From contig NC_019876.2 of assembly GCF_002234675.1 (NCBI RefSeq), forward strand, positions 12,583,245-12,647,244: DNA of 64,000 nucleotides, given 5' to 3'. Source of the DNA: Oryzias latipes. Its lineage: Eukaryota > Chordata > Actinopteri > Beloniformes > Adrianichthyidae. The translations under genes and the position numbers were made by a program. The notes below the pieces were generated by a model that was not told where the DNA came from, made no database searches, and worked only from the letters and a program-made list of their open reading frames with translations. Shown here one piece after another: positions 13,001 to 24,202 of the stretch (position 1 is its first letter; each line of letters opens with the position of its first letter).

Positions 13001-14421
13001 ATCACCTAGTGAGACACGCATAAACACACACATACTCGTTTTTAATACTCAGTGGGGCACCCTGACCTTCAGGGTCCTGCTGGGATCCACCATTTCTACC
13101 ATGTTTAGGTACTTCATGTTAATTGCAAAATGTATGGTGTAGCTTTGTAAACATAGAAACTATAAAAAATATTAATCCATTTTCTGTTTAAAATATACAT
13201 TTTCACTTTTGTAGTATTAAGCCTCATTGTACAAGAAATGTCTAATGTTGCAAAACATTTCCTGTTATTTAATGTTTGTTTTTTTATGCGGATGGCATCC
13301 TCTTTGTTGTGTCTGCTTCCCACTAGGGATGCCATTAGGATTTTGTCCAGTGCCAAACTGATACTTTAGAAATGGTTCCAGTGCCTAAATGGTGCTCGAA
13401 CAAGGTGCTTCAAAACTGAAAAAAATGAAGGAGAGCACTTGCATTGGCCTAAGATACTTTATTTCATTCTTTTCTTCAGTCTGCTCTCCAGCGCTGCATC
13501 TCCGTTTTCTGTAGTAAACACATATTTCTCTGTTCATCGCCACGACAACGGTCTTTTTTTCAGAGCCTCGTACACTGTCACTCTTACCCATCAGGTCGCT
13601 GAAGTAGTATCTTTTGCCATCAAGTACAGACAAACTTTCAGTATTTTAACTGAAGCTCCGCCCACCCTCATGGCCTCACCCTTTTTTTTATTAGTTAGTC
13701 AAAGGATTGACTAAACTTGTCAAGCATAACTAAAAGAACACTCATGTCCAAAACAAAGCATCAAAATCTGCATTTTTATACGGTACCGGTACCAACTTTG
13801 CTCCGAGTTTCAGTACCCATCAATACTTGGCTGAAGGCATGTTCTGTTTTTGTCAGCCTCATCATGCGTGCAGATGAGCTGTCCTTCAATTCTGAACCAC
13901 AGAGGAGGAAGTGTTTTTAACTGTAGCTTTTTCTGCCGTTGTAGTCAAAATGTGAAGTTTCTGCTGCATGAATCTGATTTTTTAGGAACAAATTTCATAT
14001 TTTAAACTTTTACTTTTAAGATTGTGTTTCTGTGAAAAACCAGCTCAGAAGCTTTTTTTTTCTCTCTTTATTGAAGCTGTATCGATGCTCAGGCCTTGAA
14101 GTGGATCAGCCCACTGCAAGGAGACAAATTCTACACCAATATGTACAAAGCCGAGGTCAGTGAAGACTCTATCGTCTTTTTAAGCCTTTTTCTTAAACAA
14201 GATTTCAAGTCATGATTAATGTGTGATTCTGTACCGTTCAGACGGCGGTGTGGGTCAACTTCTTCTTCTGGATGATCATCGTGGTTCTGGTGTTCATCCA
14301 GAGACGGCAGACCTCCGGGTCAAAGTTGATCACCGGGGGCTTCGCTGGGCCAACTGAAGGGCTTTTTGGCGAGCCCAGTGCGACTCCATCAGAGACGGAA
14401 CCGTTTTTCAGACCGCAGTGA
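10067..14421 (+). CDS. tmem179b: Transmembrane protein 179B
   Basis: Four-helix membrane protein of unknown biochemical role. Exons 10067-10162, 11990-12186, 12871-13008, 14077-14155 and 14242-14421 join in phase into 229 residues, against about 219 in human. It begins MALSVLLLLELGLYVSCFIC (helix 1), followed by NFGGLCMLYG, helix 2 (about residues 60-85), helix 3 in LIIIVSGIFLFFLLITGCML, the loop CIDAQALKWISP and FYTNMYKAETAVWVNFFFWM, and helix 4. Spacing and the Cys, FY-N and ETAVWVN motifs match TMEM179B and not TMEM179. I chose the second of two adjacent ATGs (10064, 10067) because MALS matches the human start. AATAAA at 14756-14761 is the likely polyadenylation signal. Introns 1 and 3 hold transposon debris. 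Confidence 0.93.
10810..10995 (-). repeat. Degenerate dispersed repeat with tRNA-like promoter traces
   Basis: The text GGGAGAACCCATAAACTCC, then GGGATTCAAACCAGG and CTAACCACCACGG, matches a repeat type common in fish genomes. Its reverse complement resembles weak B- and A-box motifs. It lies in tmem179b intron 1. Confidence 0.5.
11134..11700. mobile_element. MITE family A copy, reverse orientation, carrying a SINE insertion
   Basis: It starts TTAAAGTCCCACTCTAATCA and continues with TCTTTTGATCTATTTT and TCTTTTAATTATGATTATG, the reverse of the family's usual right end. The copy is interrupted at about 11409-11625 by a tRNA-derived SINE. Its far end is lost. Confidence 0.75.
11409..11625 (+). 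mobile_element. tRNA-derived SINE
   Basis: The head has an A-box-like GTGGCCTTGTGGTAGAGTG and a B-box-like GGTCGTGAGTTCAATCC at tRNA spacing. The body follows, with CACACCTAAGTGTGTGACAG and GGGACTTTAACTA at the 3' end. An AAAG on both sides could be a short target duplication. It is inserted in a family-A MITE inside tmem179b intron 1. Confidence 0.78.
12187..14076. other. tmem179b introns 2 and 3 (around the exon at 12871-13008)
   Basis: AT-rich intron sequence. I see no second gene, tRNA or complete transposon here. Confidence 0.6.
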
Positions 14422-14817
14422 ACCCATACAACGTGAATACTATCGCTCTGGGGGGAAAAAGCATTTACAGTAACTACATTAACCAAACATGACAACGGTA
14501 CATTATAACACCGATAAAACCATCAGATTGGAACTAAGATGGATCAGGTTGAAGTGCTCTCTGAACTGAAAAAACAGAGAATCCTGCCACAGATTCCAAA
14601 TCTCACTTAAAAAAAAAAAAAAAACAACAAAAAAAACCCTTTGAATGGAGGTTTCATAAACCAACAGTTTGCTACCAAAAGCAGTTTTATATCCCATTGG
14701 TGTTTTTCTAAGGCCTGTTAATTTTAAAATGTTGAATCTGCGCGTGCTTCAGCTGAATAAATCGTATATAATTTTTGTGCTACGTATTTATTTAGTTTGT
14801 CTTTATTCAATCCAGGG

Positions 14818-15267
14818 ATTACTGGAATTTCTGCACTATAAGGCTCGTTTAGCCAGACAAGAGTCTGACATAAGTTAGTCAGACTTTATTACCTGCGTTG
14901 ACATAACGCTAGAACTTATTTGTGACACGCTGCACGTTAGCCATGTTGGAAGCCATTATTAGTGTATTTGCAATACCTGGAACTCCATTCCTTGTTTGCA
15001 ACATTTAAGAACAGACTGATACTGCTAAGACAAACGTTACTGCGACTACGCTAACCCTCAACGGTCCAACCCCGTACCCCTCAGTGTCTTCACAATAACA
15101 CCCAACCAAACATTTAGACGATGGGCTGTGTTCCCCTCAAAATTACTTCAAAATCTGTAAAAACAACCAGAATTATTCCATATATAAGGCACTGTGGATT
15201 ATAAAGCGGAGTCATTTTTTGAAAAAAATTGAAGGCTTTTAGGTGCGCCTTGTAGTGCGGAAAATAC
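14818..15267. mobile_element. Degenerate MITE with CCGTATTTTC-type ends
   Basis: The left end (ACTGGAATTTCTGCACTATAAG) and right end (TGCGCCTTGTAGTGCGGAAAA) are diverged inverted repeats. They resemble the fish repeats whose ends read TATTTTCTGCACTATAAGG. A better-kept relative is at 47123-47741. Confidence 0.65.
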
Positions 15268-15934
15268 TTTATTTTGAAACTTTTCTCAGAAAAAGGAGCT
15301 ATGAACGTGCAGATTCAAACATATTGTTGTTGGGAGTAACGCACACAAGCAGTACAAATGAGTCTACATAAAAGCTGTGAAATGTTTGGATTTGGTGCCA
15401 ACAAATGGATTTATGGGCCAAAACTGAAGAAATCTTTAGCAATGTCTCCCTCTGCTGGCCAACAAAGAAACGACTGGCATTTAAACCCCCTTGTCTTAGT
15501 TGTAAATGCTTGTGCTGCTTTTCTGATGCCTTTTTTTTAAATAAAGTTGAAGTCTGGTATTTTTAAGTGTGATTATTTAATTAAAATACAGATTTTTTTA
15601 AAATTAACTCACATTTGATGCAAACATGAAAATAATCAGGTTTTTCTCCACAGTAACTACAGATTAAAATAGACTGCAGGAGCTTACACCTTCCATTACC
15701 GCACACCTCCTTCTTCCTGACAGTCTTATCTCAGTGGATTACCTGACTTCACTTTAGCTCAAAGCAGAAGCTCTTTCTCTGGAGAAGAGGCAGGAGGAAC
15801 GCTGACTGCATAAAGAAGGGTTAATTCCAGCGGTCTCCAAACGCAGCAAAGAGGAAGGTCACTCTGAAAAAACAGTGAGGAGGGCCTGAAACTGAAGTCC
15901 CAGAAGGATTGAGATTAATTTGACTCTGCATTCG

Positions 15935-16515
15935 ATGGTGAGATATCTGTTCTTTTTTAAATAGCTTTAGGGAGCGAATGATGAAAGGACGGAACAGGAG
16001 TACGAGGGAAACGTGGAGAGGAGATAAGCCACCATAAGCTTCTTTAAGCGACTTCATTCACCGCAGATCAAATGTTCAGTTTTAAACCTGTTGATCTGTC
16101 CTGACTTATGACAGCCGCCTGTTCACTCACTTTATCTGCAGTTTTGGCAGGAGAGGGACAGTTAACGGGACACGGCAGAGTGTCGGCTTTAACCTGATGT
16201 TTCCATCATCTTTTGCCCCCTCCCCCACATAACCCCCAGGATTTGTCCAGTGATCAGTGCGATTCGGTGGTGGTAAGCGTGGAGTCCCTCTTGAGTGACG
16301 CCAAGAGGATGCAGGCGCAGTGCCGAGAGCGCAGCTCGCAGCTCGCCGCCGCCACCGCTCAGCTGAGGTCGGACTCGGCGGCCCTCAGGGAGCAGTGCGA
16401 GGCCACCCAGCTAGACATGGCCCACATCCGCCGGCAGCTGGAGGAGCTCCTGGAAACCAAGTCGGCCTTCGAGGCCAAGGAGAGGCAAGCCCGGAAACTC
16501 AGCAAGCACCTGTGA
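15935..16515 (+). CDS. Unrecognised short coiled-coil protein
   Basis: I do not recognise this gene. The well-supported part is one exon, 16240-16515, entered through a good acceptor (CCCCCAG|GAT). It codes for 91 residues: DLSSDQCDSVVVSVESLLSD near the start, then an uninterrupted charged helix with Leu/Ala heptads (about residues 20-90) to KLSKHL and stop. It is GC-rich (CGCC, GCAG), unlike the AT-rich flanks, which suggests selection on coding sequence. A proposed first exon ends at 15937 with ATG followed directly by the donor GTGAGA, giving M|DLSS in phase 0 and a 92-residue protein. That start is inference; the exon could instead be the end of a longer gene. ATTAAA at 16727-16732 could be the polyadenylation signal. 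Dimerisation is likely from the helix; no function can be assigned. Confidence 0.6.
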
Positions 16516-16849
16516 CGGCCTGAAGAAGAGGAGGAGGGCAGACCCGCTTCCAGAGAAGGAAGGAAGGAGCTGTTTTAGGAGTTCAATGCCTCTAGACTAG
16601 AAAAATGTGTAGTTTTATGAAAAGATAAGGCCTTGAAAAAGAAGCACTTTATCATCATCATCCATCTGGTTCCTCTGCTTTTCCTCCACCTGAAGTCTGC
16701 ACTTGATTTTGAAGATCTTCATGTTAATTAAACTTCATCCACATGTTACTGTCCTTTTGTTTATTAGGCTTTCAAGTAAAAAACAAGTGATCTAAGCATT
16801 CAGAAAAAAAGTAGTTTGATTCTTGTAGACGTCTCGTTTTCATCATCTG

Positions 16850-17150
16850 AGCTGGCTTCTGGCTCAAACCTGATGCCTCAAATACTGCTCAGTAATTTTG
16901 TTTCACTGGTAATGAGTGGTGGAGGGGTGTGAGGGGCTGTAAGCTAGCGGGAGAGAGTGTCAAAGACATGATGGGTAGGTTTACTCCTCACCAACAAACT
17001 CGCCCACAACTCAGAGGTGAATTTCTAATGAACTCCTGCTGCCATGCAGAAATATGTCCCTGAAAACACAGATTTCTTGATTTTGGCTACAAAAAAATGG
17101 CATAATCATAATTAAAAGACCACTGGGAATTACAATAGATCAAAAGTGAG
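16850..17150. mobile_element. MITE family A fragment
   Basis: Carries GTGTGAGGGGCTGTAAGCTAG, CTCAGAGGTGAATTTCTAATGA, GCAGAAATATGTCC and AAAGACCACTGG...GATCAAAAG, all shared with other family-A copies. Terminal repeats are poorly kept. Confidence 0.7.
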
Positions 17151-17224
17151 ACTAAGTTTGTCAGGAGGAAAATTGTTCTCCAGCAATTAATCCATGGAAA
17201 CAAAAGTCAAGTTTTAATGACTGC

Positions 17225-17835
17225 TAAATGTATGGTGTCAATGAAAAGTCTATGTAAATGCACGTTTTGAGTTTCTGCGTTTAAAACTCTCGTTTGCGTG
17301 TAGCTACATACATCTTTACAACCTTTTTACAGTTCAATAAAGTTCATGGTGTCTGTATCGATAACTGACATCTTAGGTTCTATTATCCGACACGGATGTC
17401 TTCGGTCGAAACATGTAAGGTGTGTGAAAAAACACAACCGTGTCGGATAATAGAAGAACCTAAGATGTCAACCTTCTTCTGAACGTCAGGAACTGGGGTT
17501 TGGTAGCGACGTATGGATGTCTTTCTTTTTAATTCACGGAAGTGTGAATTGTTTGAAAATTGATCGTGGTGGAAGAATTAATAATTGCGGTTTGTGTCCG
17601 GCTAGAATTCTATGACACCAAGTCTTTTATTTATCGGATTAGAGCTGTGAAAGAGGCAAAACAGAGACTTCAACATTTCACACAAAGCCTGTTCCAACTG
17701 AAGGTGGCAGACATGTGCTGGTAAACGGTAGAAAAAGAGGAAGCCCCTCCCTGCTTGTCCAGTGTGAACACCATGGGGTAAATGCACGTTCAAGAACACG
17801 CGTGCCTCACATGCCTGGTGTGAACGTCGCCTGAT
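17225..17835. mobile_element. Diverged copy of the AGCTACGTT-ended MITE, with a hairpin inside
   Basis: Shares several blocks with 40434-41022, among them GTGTCCGGCTAGAATTCTA, CACCAAGTCTTT, GCCCCTCCCTGCTTGTCCAG and ATGCCTGGTGTGAACGT at the right end. The related copy has no counterpart of the palindrome at 17366-17470, so that piece was probably inserted later. Confidence 0.7.
17366..17470. repeat. Long near-perfect hairpin (30/33-nt arms)
   Basis: The left arm (17366-17395) begins TGACATCTTAGGTTCTATTA and ends CCGACACGG. The right arm (17438-17470) is its reverse complement apart from a 3-nt insertion. The loop is 42 nt. Either a tiny foldback transposon or, if transcribed, a long hairpin RNA. 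Confidence 0.8.
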
Positions 17836-18144
17836 AGTTGCAGATTCCTTCTAGCAAAGGAAACAGAGGCAGCTTCTGCGCAAAAACAAGCACAACCAGC
17901 CCAACTCATAAAAGATTAAAATTTAATCAGCGTTATAAATCATTCTATAAATACACAGCTGTCCTTTTGTCAAGACTGGATCTTAAATAGCGGAAAATAA
18001 CAAACAAACAGTCGAAGGCAGTGAGGAGAGAAGGCTGGGAATGTTTTGGTATCTTCCATCATCACCGCTCTGGAACGAGAAATGAGAAGATCTGAGCTGA
18101 AACTTCAGCAGCATTTGGTTAGAGTGAAAGAAGTCAGAAGAAGA

Positions 18145-20841
18145 CTAACTTTCTAGTTTTTTCTTCATTGGCGACAGCGCTGCTTTGGCCTGAAAAGGCA
18201 CAAAGAAACGGACGTCATTTTAGCAGTTTAGTGGAGAGGTGGGACATGTGCCTTGAGACGCTACCTTCTTGATGGCGGTCCAGTCTTCAAGGATGTCGAT
18301 GTCTCTCAGCATGTAGACGATGAAGGGGCCTGACACCAGCGCTACCTTCTTCTTCCTCTCTGAGCGACCCAGCAGATTCCTCCGTTTGCACTTCTTCCCT
18401 CTCATGTCATCGCTCCACTCTGAAACCAGAAAAAAACGTGGCGTTTTCAGTCCTGCTCACGCTCAGATTCCTCTGAGGACTCAAATTCAACAGTTTGACC
18501 ATCTGGAGGTCAACGTCGACTCGTCCTGACGCACGCCGACGCCTCACAGGAGGCGGTCAAACTACCTGAGGTGAGGTCCATGTTTTGTCTGTCCTCCTCC
18601 AGTCTTCTGATCTTCTCCAGAAGTTCTGTCTTCATGGCATCGAACAGCAGAGACCGCTCACTCTGCAGCACACACACGGTTAGATCCAAAAGGTTCGTCC
18701 TCCACTCTGACAAGTTCTTATGAAAGCGTGTCTGTTGTGGTTCGGACAGGAAGAGCCGGGCATCCACGGCACCTCTAGTCGTTGCTGGACTCACCTCCAG
18801 GTGCTGCCTGGCTCCTTGCACTTCACATTCATGCTTGTGTCTGATCACCTGCAGACACAGCTCCCTGTACACACCTGCAGAGACGTTCAGACACTGAGGT
18901 CAGGGACAGACAGCCGCTCCTCAAACACATCAAATTTATTGGAAATTTCATCGTCTTGGAAAAAAATGTAACATTTGAACTCATGACTTTACAGTCAAAC
19001 CATCTCTGTGTCTGCAGCCCCTCTGTCAGCAGGAGTAACGCCACAACTTATTGGGTTTATTAAGAAGCTCAGGATTTATTTTTGATTTATTTTTTTTCCT
19101 GTAAAAGATCACTGTTCGTGTCAACGAGCAGTGGACACGGTTTGTCTTTCTGAAACTAAGAGAGAACGACTCAAGGACAAAAACAAAAAGAAGCCTCAAT
19201 CTGATGATGAATTGGAGGGAAACTGCTTCTCGAGTCCGAGAGTGGTTCAAATGGCCAGGAGACCGCTGAAAAAACAGGGCGGGTCTCTGTAACAAACTTA
19301 AGAGTTCTGCAGGGAAAGCAGGACGTGGAGACGGAATTCAGAGAAGCTTCACTTCAACGCTCCACACTTAGAATCAAAAACAAACTCAAGCGCGTGGGTA
19401 ACCATTGACCGTATACACGACCTGGACTGAGTGAGTGTTACTCCCAGCTCCAACCAAATGAAGTCAGTTCAGTTGCCATAATTCATGATACGGACGTCAT
19501 CATCATCTTGGAATCAGACGACGTCAGTGAGTTGACATCTCTATGGCAACCACTCCTTCCAAACGGGCAGTCCAGTTCTCATGTACACTCTATGGTTTGA
19601 ACGAATGGGCAGAATACAAACAGAGAGCTTGTGTGTTTGTGTTATTATTAAATAATCTTATAGGTTTGGATCAGCTACAGGAAGGCGGGTTTTCATCGCT
19701 ATAATGTGATGGAATAACACAGCTGTGATACCAAACAACAGGAGATAAATCTAAGAATGAGCTAATATTTAAATCCGGGTTTCCCAATGCATCAGCAGAG
19801 ACGTACGCTCCACATCTCCAAACACTGAAGCGCTACAAATCTCCTGAATCTCGCTCCAGGCTTTTTCACTCACAGCTCGGTCACAAACTGCATACATTCA
19901 TTTCTTCTTCACAATTAGTTTTCAAATGGTTCTGTGAATGAAAAGGGACGCAAATCAAACGTCACTACCAAATCAGAGTCTCTGATTAGTCAAAGTTTGA
20001 CTGGTTTAACTTGCAAAACACGTTCAATGGCCCCGCGTTTTGTACTTAGAGCCAAAAAATGTTCATAGAAACTTGCGTTACAACTCGTGAACATGAGAGT
20101 TTTCAACATGGAAGTCCAAAATGCACATTGACGTGCATTTACGCCTGAATGTGCGTTACTGAGGCGGGGTGAACGTAGCTGCAGAAGGGAGGAGGGTTTT
20201 TTTCTTTTACCGGCGACTTGCGTCCGTATCTGCATGCTGTTCTGCAGAGCCGTCAGCGGCTCCCGGTACTCTCCAGCCTTTCCTGTCAGCACCTCATCCA
20301 GCTTCACCTTCACCTGGTTCAGCCGCTCCCGGAACAGCCTGCAAGCACAGAGGCCCTTTAGTCGAGGTTTTCCTGACCAGTGATGTTCACATAGCAGACC
20401 ACATCCCATAATACCCCCCCCCCAGTGCCAAGTTTGGAGTTACTTCTCCTTCAGCTCCTGAAACTGTTTCTCCAGATCCATCATTTCATCGAGACACTCT
20501 CCTCTCCTCCGCTCACAGTCTTCATCGTCCATCTCTTCACAAAAGGACACATAAAGGAAATTTATTCTCTCTGCATTTTTGAATCACTTCTATAAAAAAC
20601 CTTTTTTGTTTTTACCTGAACTCTCCTCTTCCTCCTCCTCCTCCTCCTCCTCTTCTTCAGTCTCATCCAGGTCGCTGTCCCTCTCCTCCATGCTTTCCTC
20701 CATGGGCTCGTCTCCTCCCCCTCCTGCTCTCGTTTCATTCCGCTTTGGCTCCTCCGTGTCGCCGTTGGCCGTAGGGAGTTGGGACTCTCCTTCTGCCCCC
20801 ATCTTCTCCTCTGGCTCCCTCACAGGGGGTTGGGCCGGCAT
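18145..20841 (-). CDS. brms1: Breast cancer metastasis suppressor 1 homologue, SIN3-HDAC subunit
   Basis: Nuclear coiled-coil protein that joins SIN3-HDAC corepressor complexes. Coding exons on the reverse strand: 20841-20616, 20534-20444, 20338-20211, 18874-18795, 18662-18566, 18419-18265 and 18189-18145. All junctions keep phase and give 273 residues (human about 246). The start [12 protein letters not shown] parallels human MPVQPPSKDTEE. Next come an acidic region with 12 Glu in a row, then [40 protein letters not shown] (coiled coil), [36 protein letters not shown], and the conserved [20 protein letters not shown] with AIKKAKAALSP. The extra length is mostly the acidic N-terminus. The ATG lies 7 nt inside its exon, whose acceptor (TTTCCAG) implies a noncoding upstream exon. 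ATTAAA on the reverse strand at 17927-17922 may end the mRNA. BRMS1L is less likely given the N-terminus. Confidence 0.95.
18875..20210. other. brms1 intron 3
   Basis: 1.3 kb between coding exons 3 and 4. It holds unassigned dispersed-repeat text (around 19430-19610, e.g. CCAGTTCTCATGTACACTCTATGG, similar to 11860-11885) and no second gene. Confidence 0.5.
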
Positions 20842-20847
20842 GGCGAG

Positions 20848-22817
20848 CTGGAAACAACAACGACAAGCTCAACGACAAAAGCTTTCAGTCACAAAATCCA
20901 CATGTCCCTGATGGTCCACAGACCTACCTGAGTGTTACTGAAAAAGGTTTTAGTCTGTCATCTTAATGGTTCATGCGATTTAGAAAATCACAAAGAAAAC
21001 CAATGAATCCATTTAAAAGAATTGATATACATTTATTTGCATTTCACTGAGGGAAATTAGTATTTGATCCTTTAGTAAGAATTAAGAGTTCTGGTTCACA
21101 CAGACTCTCCTAATCCTGTCACCTGAATTGAAGACACCTGTTTGAACCAATCCCCTGTAGAAAAGACACCTGTCCACAGAATCATTCAGACTCCAAACTC
21201 TCCAACATGAGAGACTAAAGAGCTTTCACTGGATTATTTGGAGAAGATTCTAGATCTGTTGACCCCAAGAGCACCATCCCCACTGTCGAGCGTGGAGGAG
21301 GAAGTTAAATCTGATCATACAGCCAAGTCAATCATGGAAATGGCTGCAGAGGAAGCAGATCAAAGCCATGGAGTGGCCCTGGACCTCAGTCCTATAGAAA
21401 ATCTATGGGGAATGCTGAAGCTTAGGGTTGCTAAGCGACAGCCATTAAGGCTTGATGATTTAGAAGTCATTTGCAAAGAAGAGTGGACCAAGATTCTTCC
21501 TGATATGTGCAGAAACCTGATAATCAACTATGTCTGACTTCTGTGCTGCTAATAAGGCTTTTCCAATAAAGTACTACGTCTTCCCAGCAAGACAGTTAAA
21601 ATAATAGTTTCCCTCAATGAAACGCAAATAAATTCACAAATACTTTAAAATCGATTTCTCGCTTTTCTATCTTTCACTGTTCAAATGAACATAGTGTTCA
21701 GATGACAATTTCTTTTGAATGCAAACCAACAAAATCAGCAAGAGATCAAACACTTCCTACACTGTATGTCAGAAATGCATTTATAACATCTGGCAAAACA
21801 AATGCTTTTAAATCAAAGCCATATATTTTTTAAAGTATTCTTGTGATGATGTTTGTAAGATATGCGGCATTTGTGTTTTTACTGATGGGATGACCTCGTT
21901 TATTTGATAACATTAGGAGTTTTAAAGATTCTTAAAGATGTCCAAACAGTTTTTGGTCTAACAGATTCACGTTACATTATTATACACGTTCTACAGGTGA
22001 ATTCATTAAATTACAACTACATTTATTCAGTATGTAATGTGGTTAAGTCAAACCTTGACGATGACTTAGCTTTAATAAAGCTACAATAACAAGGGTCAAA
22101 ACCGGAAATCGATTAGCTAAAAACAAATGCTAAATAAACAATAATTATTTTACATTGCATAACATGGCAAAATGTGTAATAAGCGTGTGGTAAAAACTGA
22201 AAATAATTTTTTTCTAAACGTCTAAAGGCCTAAAAAGGTTCAATAATGTTGAAAATTGCCATTTAGGTTTTTATTCAAACCGGAAGTCCGCTTTCACAGT
22301 GCTTAACTTGACCAAAACTGGCTTCCGTATGGAGGTAGAGTAAACTGGTAAACAAAATGAAAGCAACGGCGGGATTTAAAGCCTACACTAAAGTCAGGAA
22401 AAGAGACGCTCGTTTTGAAGGCTGCACTCACTTAAAAACCCTGTAATGTTTATTTCGCATTTCGGCCGCACTTTCACCACATTGAGCTCAAACACACCTC
22501 CGTGAAGTCAAGTGCAACACAAGCTAACAATTGAATCAAAAACGGAGACGGCAGTCACTGCGCACGCATCACATTTACACACGAAGGAACCGCCTTTCTC
22601 ATGGAAATCTTCTTGAAACGTTTTTATTAATTAAAGATGGAAATTAGCACTCCAGAGAATCATAGGAGCATCTTGCAGACCGACCTGCCAACCGAACTAC
22701 ACGGATTAACTCGAAGAACGCACTCCCTGAGTCCGAGCGGACAGGGGGATGCTATCCGCTACTAACAAACATAAATCATCTTTATTACTGTTAAGTCAGA
22801 CGTGAAAGCCATCTTAC
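20848..22817 (-). other. Probable 5' intron of brms1
   Basis: Inferred from the acceptor in front of 20847 and a strong donor, ACG|GTAAGAT, at 22818/22817 (reverse strand). It holds a Tc1-like element at about 21028-21636. An ETS-type CCGGAAGT lies near 22289. Confidence 0.6.
21028..21636 (+). mobile_element. Internally deleted Tc1/mariner element with transposase C-terminal remnant
   Basis: The ends are inverted repeats: left ATTTATTTGCATTTCACTGA(GGGAAA), right its reverse complement with two or three changes. Inside, 21385-21537 reads [20 protein letters not shown], then CKEEWTKI and LIINYV. This is the C-terminus of Tc1 transposases, including the last acidic catalytic region. The N-terminal DNA-binding part and first catalytic Asp are gone, so the copy cannot move by itself. 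Confidence 0.88.
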
Positions 22818-22890
22818 CGTGTCCCTTAGCCGAGCTATGCAGAAGAAACGTTCGGTTTAATGATATATTTCCATTTTGGAAAGTACTTCC
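22818..22890 (-). other. Probable noncoding first exon of brms1
   Basis: Predicted from the donor at 22818/22817 and the CCAAT boxes 60 or more bp upstream. The 5' end is a guess. No coding sequence is needed here, because the ATG is in the next exon. Confidence 0.5.
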
Positions 22891-22950
22891 TCTTCGATCG
22901 GCTCCTCTTCAGTTAGACACTTTGCCGGACTCTGTGAACTGTAAAATCAA

Positions 22951-23050
22951 CCAATCAGCGTCGAGGGCTGCTCCTGACTATCCAATAGGAAGAACCATCC
23001 CGCAAGCACCCTGTCCAATCAGAATGAAGACACAGCTTCTATGAACCAAT
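22951..23050 (-). promoter_or_regulatory. Four CCAAT boxes at 31-33-bp spacing (NF-Y type promoter of brms1)
   Basis: CCAAT occurs at 22951-22955, 22982-22986, 23015-23019 and 23046-23050, all on the + strand, with spacings of 31, 33 and 31 bp. The flanks AACCAATCAG and GTCCAATCAG fit the NF-Y consensus well, the other two less so. No TATA box is evident between the array and the proposed exon. Arrays at about three helical turns are known from cell-cycle promoters. Their use by brms1 is inferred from position. Confidence 0.7.
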
Positions 23051-24160
23051 TGTAATTTAGATATACATCTCCAACATATAATTTAAATATAATATAATTA
23101 AGTAGAATGAAAAATTGTTGTTTAAACACAACACTACAAGAAAAAAATACAATTTCTGATTATGTTTACGTCACATGAAACGCAAAATGTAAAATGAAAT
23201 TGAGCATAAAATAATTTTGCTCAACCTCATGCATATACAGCAAAATTTTTTTTGATACGTGTAATAATAAACGGAAGAGCAAAAATATTGACATTAAAAG
23301 AAAATGATCCACAAATCGTCAGTTTTACATATTTTTTATTAAAGTTGCATAAAAGTAACAAAATTGGGCAAAAACAAGACCTGTTGTTGATATTGCTACA
23401 TGTGTTTGTTGGTTTGCCTAATTTTTAAAAACTGTACACTCCCCTAACACGTCTAATCTGCATGGTTTAGCTCTTGTATTTAACCTCAATGGTAAAATCG
23501 TTTTTTTTCTTTCCCAAACAGTAAAAAAAAAACCAGACTTGTCAATAACAGTCTAAGAAGACATAATAATAATCCAAAACTTGAACTTTAAAAATGAAAA
23601 TCCACTGAAATTCAGCTGCTGACTGAACTTGCCTGGTGCAATTTTACTGATCGAAAAAGGGAAGAAAAGTAAAAACTAAAAAACAGCAGTCGATCTATCT
23701 GGAAACATCATTGAGAAGGCAAAAACAATCACATCTGAATGGATTTTTCTTCAGCTAACAAATCAGTCCAAGGCTTGGCGTTGAGAAGGGTCGCGATCAC
23801 AATTTATAAACAGACCAGCATTCAAACACATGGTTTATCTGAACAGCATCACTGCATCAAGGCCTACGGCAAATATGAAACACACCTAAAAAATATTGGT
23901 TTAAAAAAAAAAACAGAATCTCAAAAAAGGAAAATCCAAGATTCTCCCACAAGATGTAGCTCCACCTGGTAGCACATCTAAAGAAAAAAGCAAAGATGTC
24001 TCCTGTTTATTTGGTTTGTGTAACATAAATAATACCTAAGGCAACATCTGTTTGAAAACAGGAAACTCAAGAGCGATGAGGGAGCAGGACAGGAGGATGC
24101 ATGGAAGAAGGTAGGAGGGGATGGCAAGGAGACGGTGCAGCAGGATAAAGTGGGCCCCCA

Positions 24161-24202
<42 letters not shown>

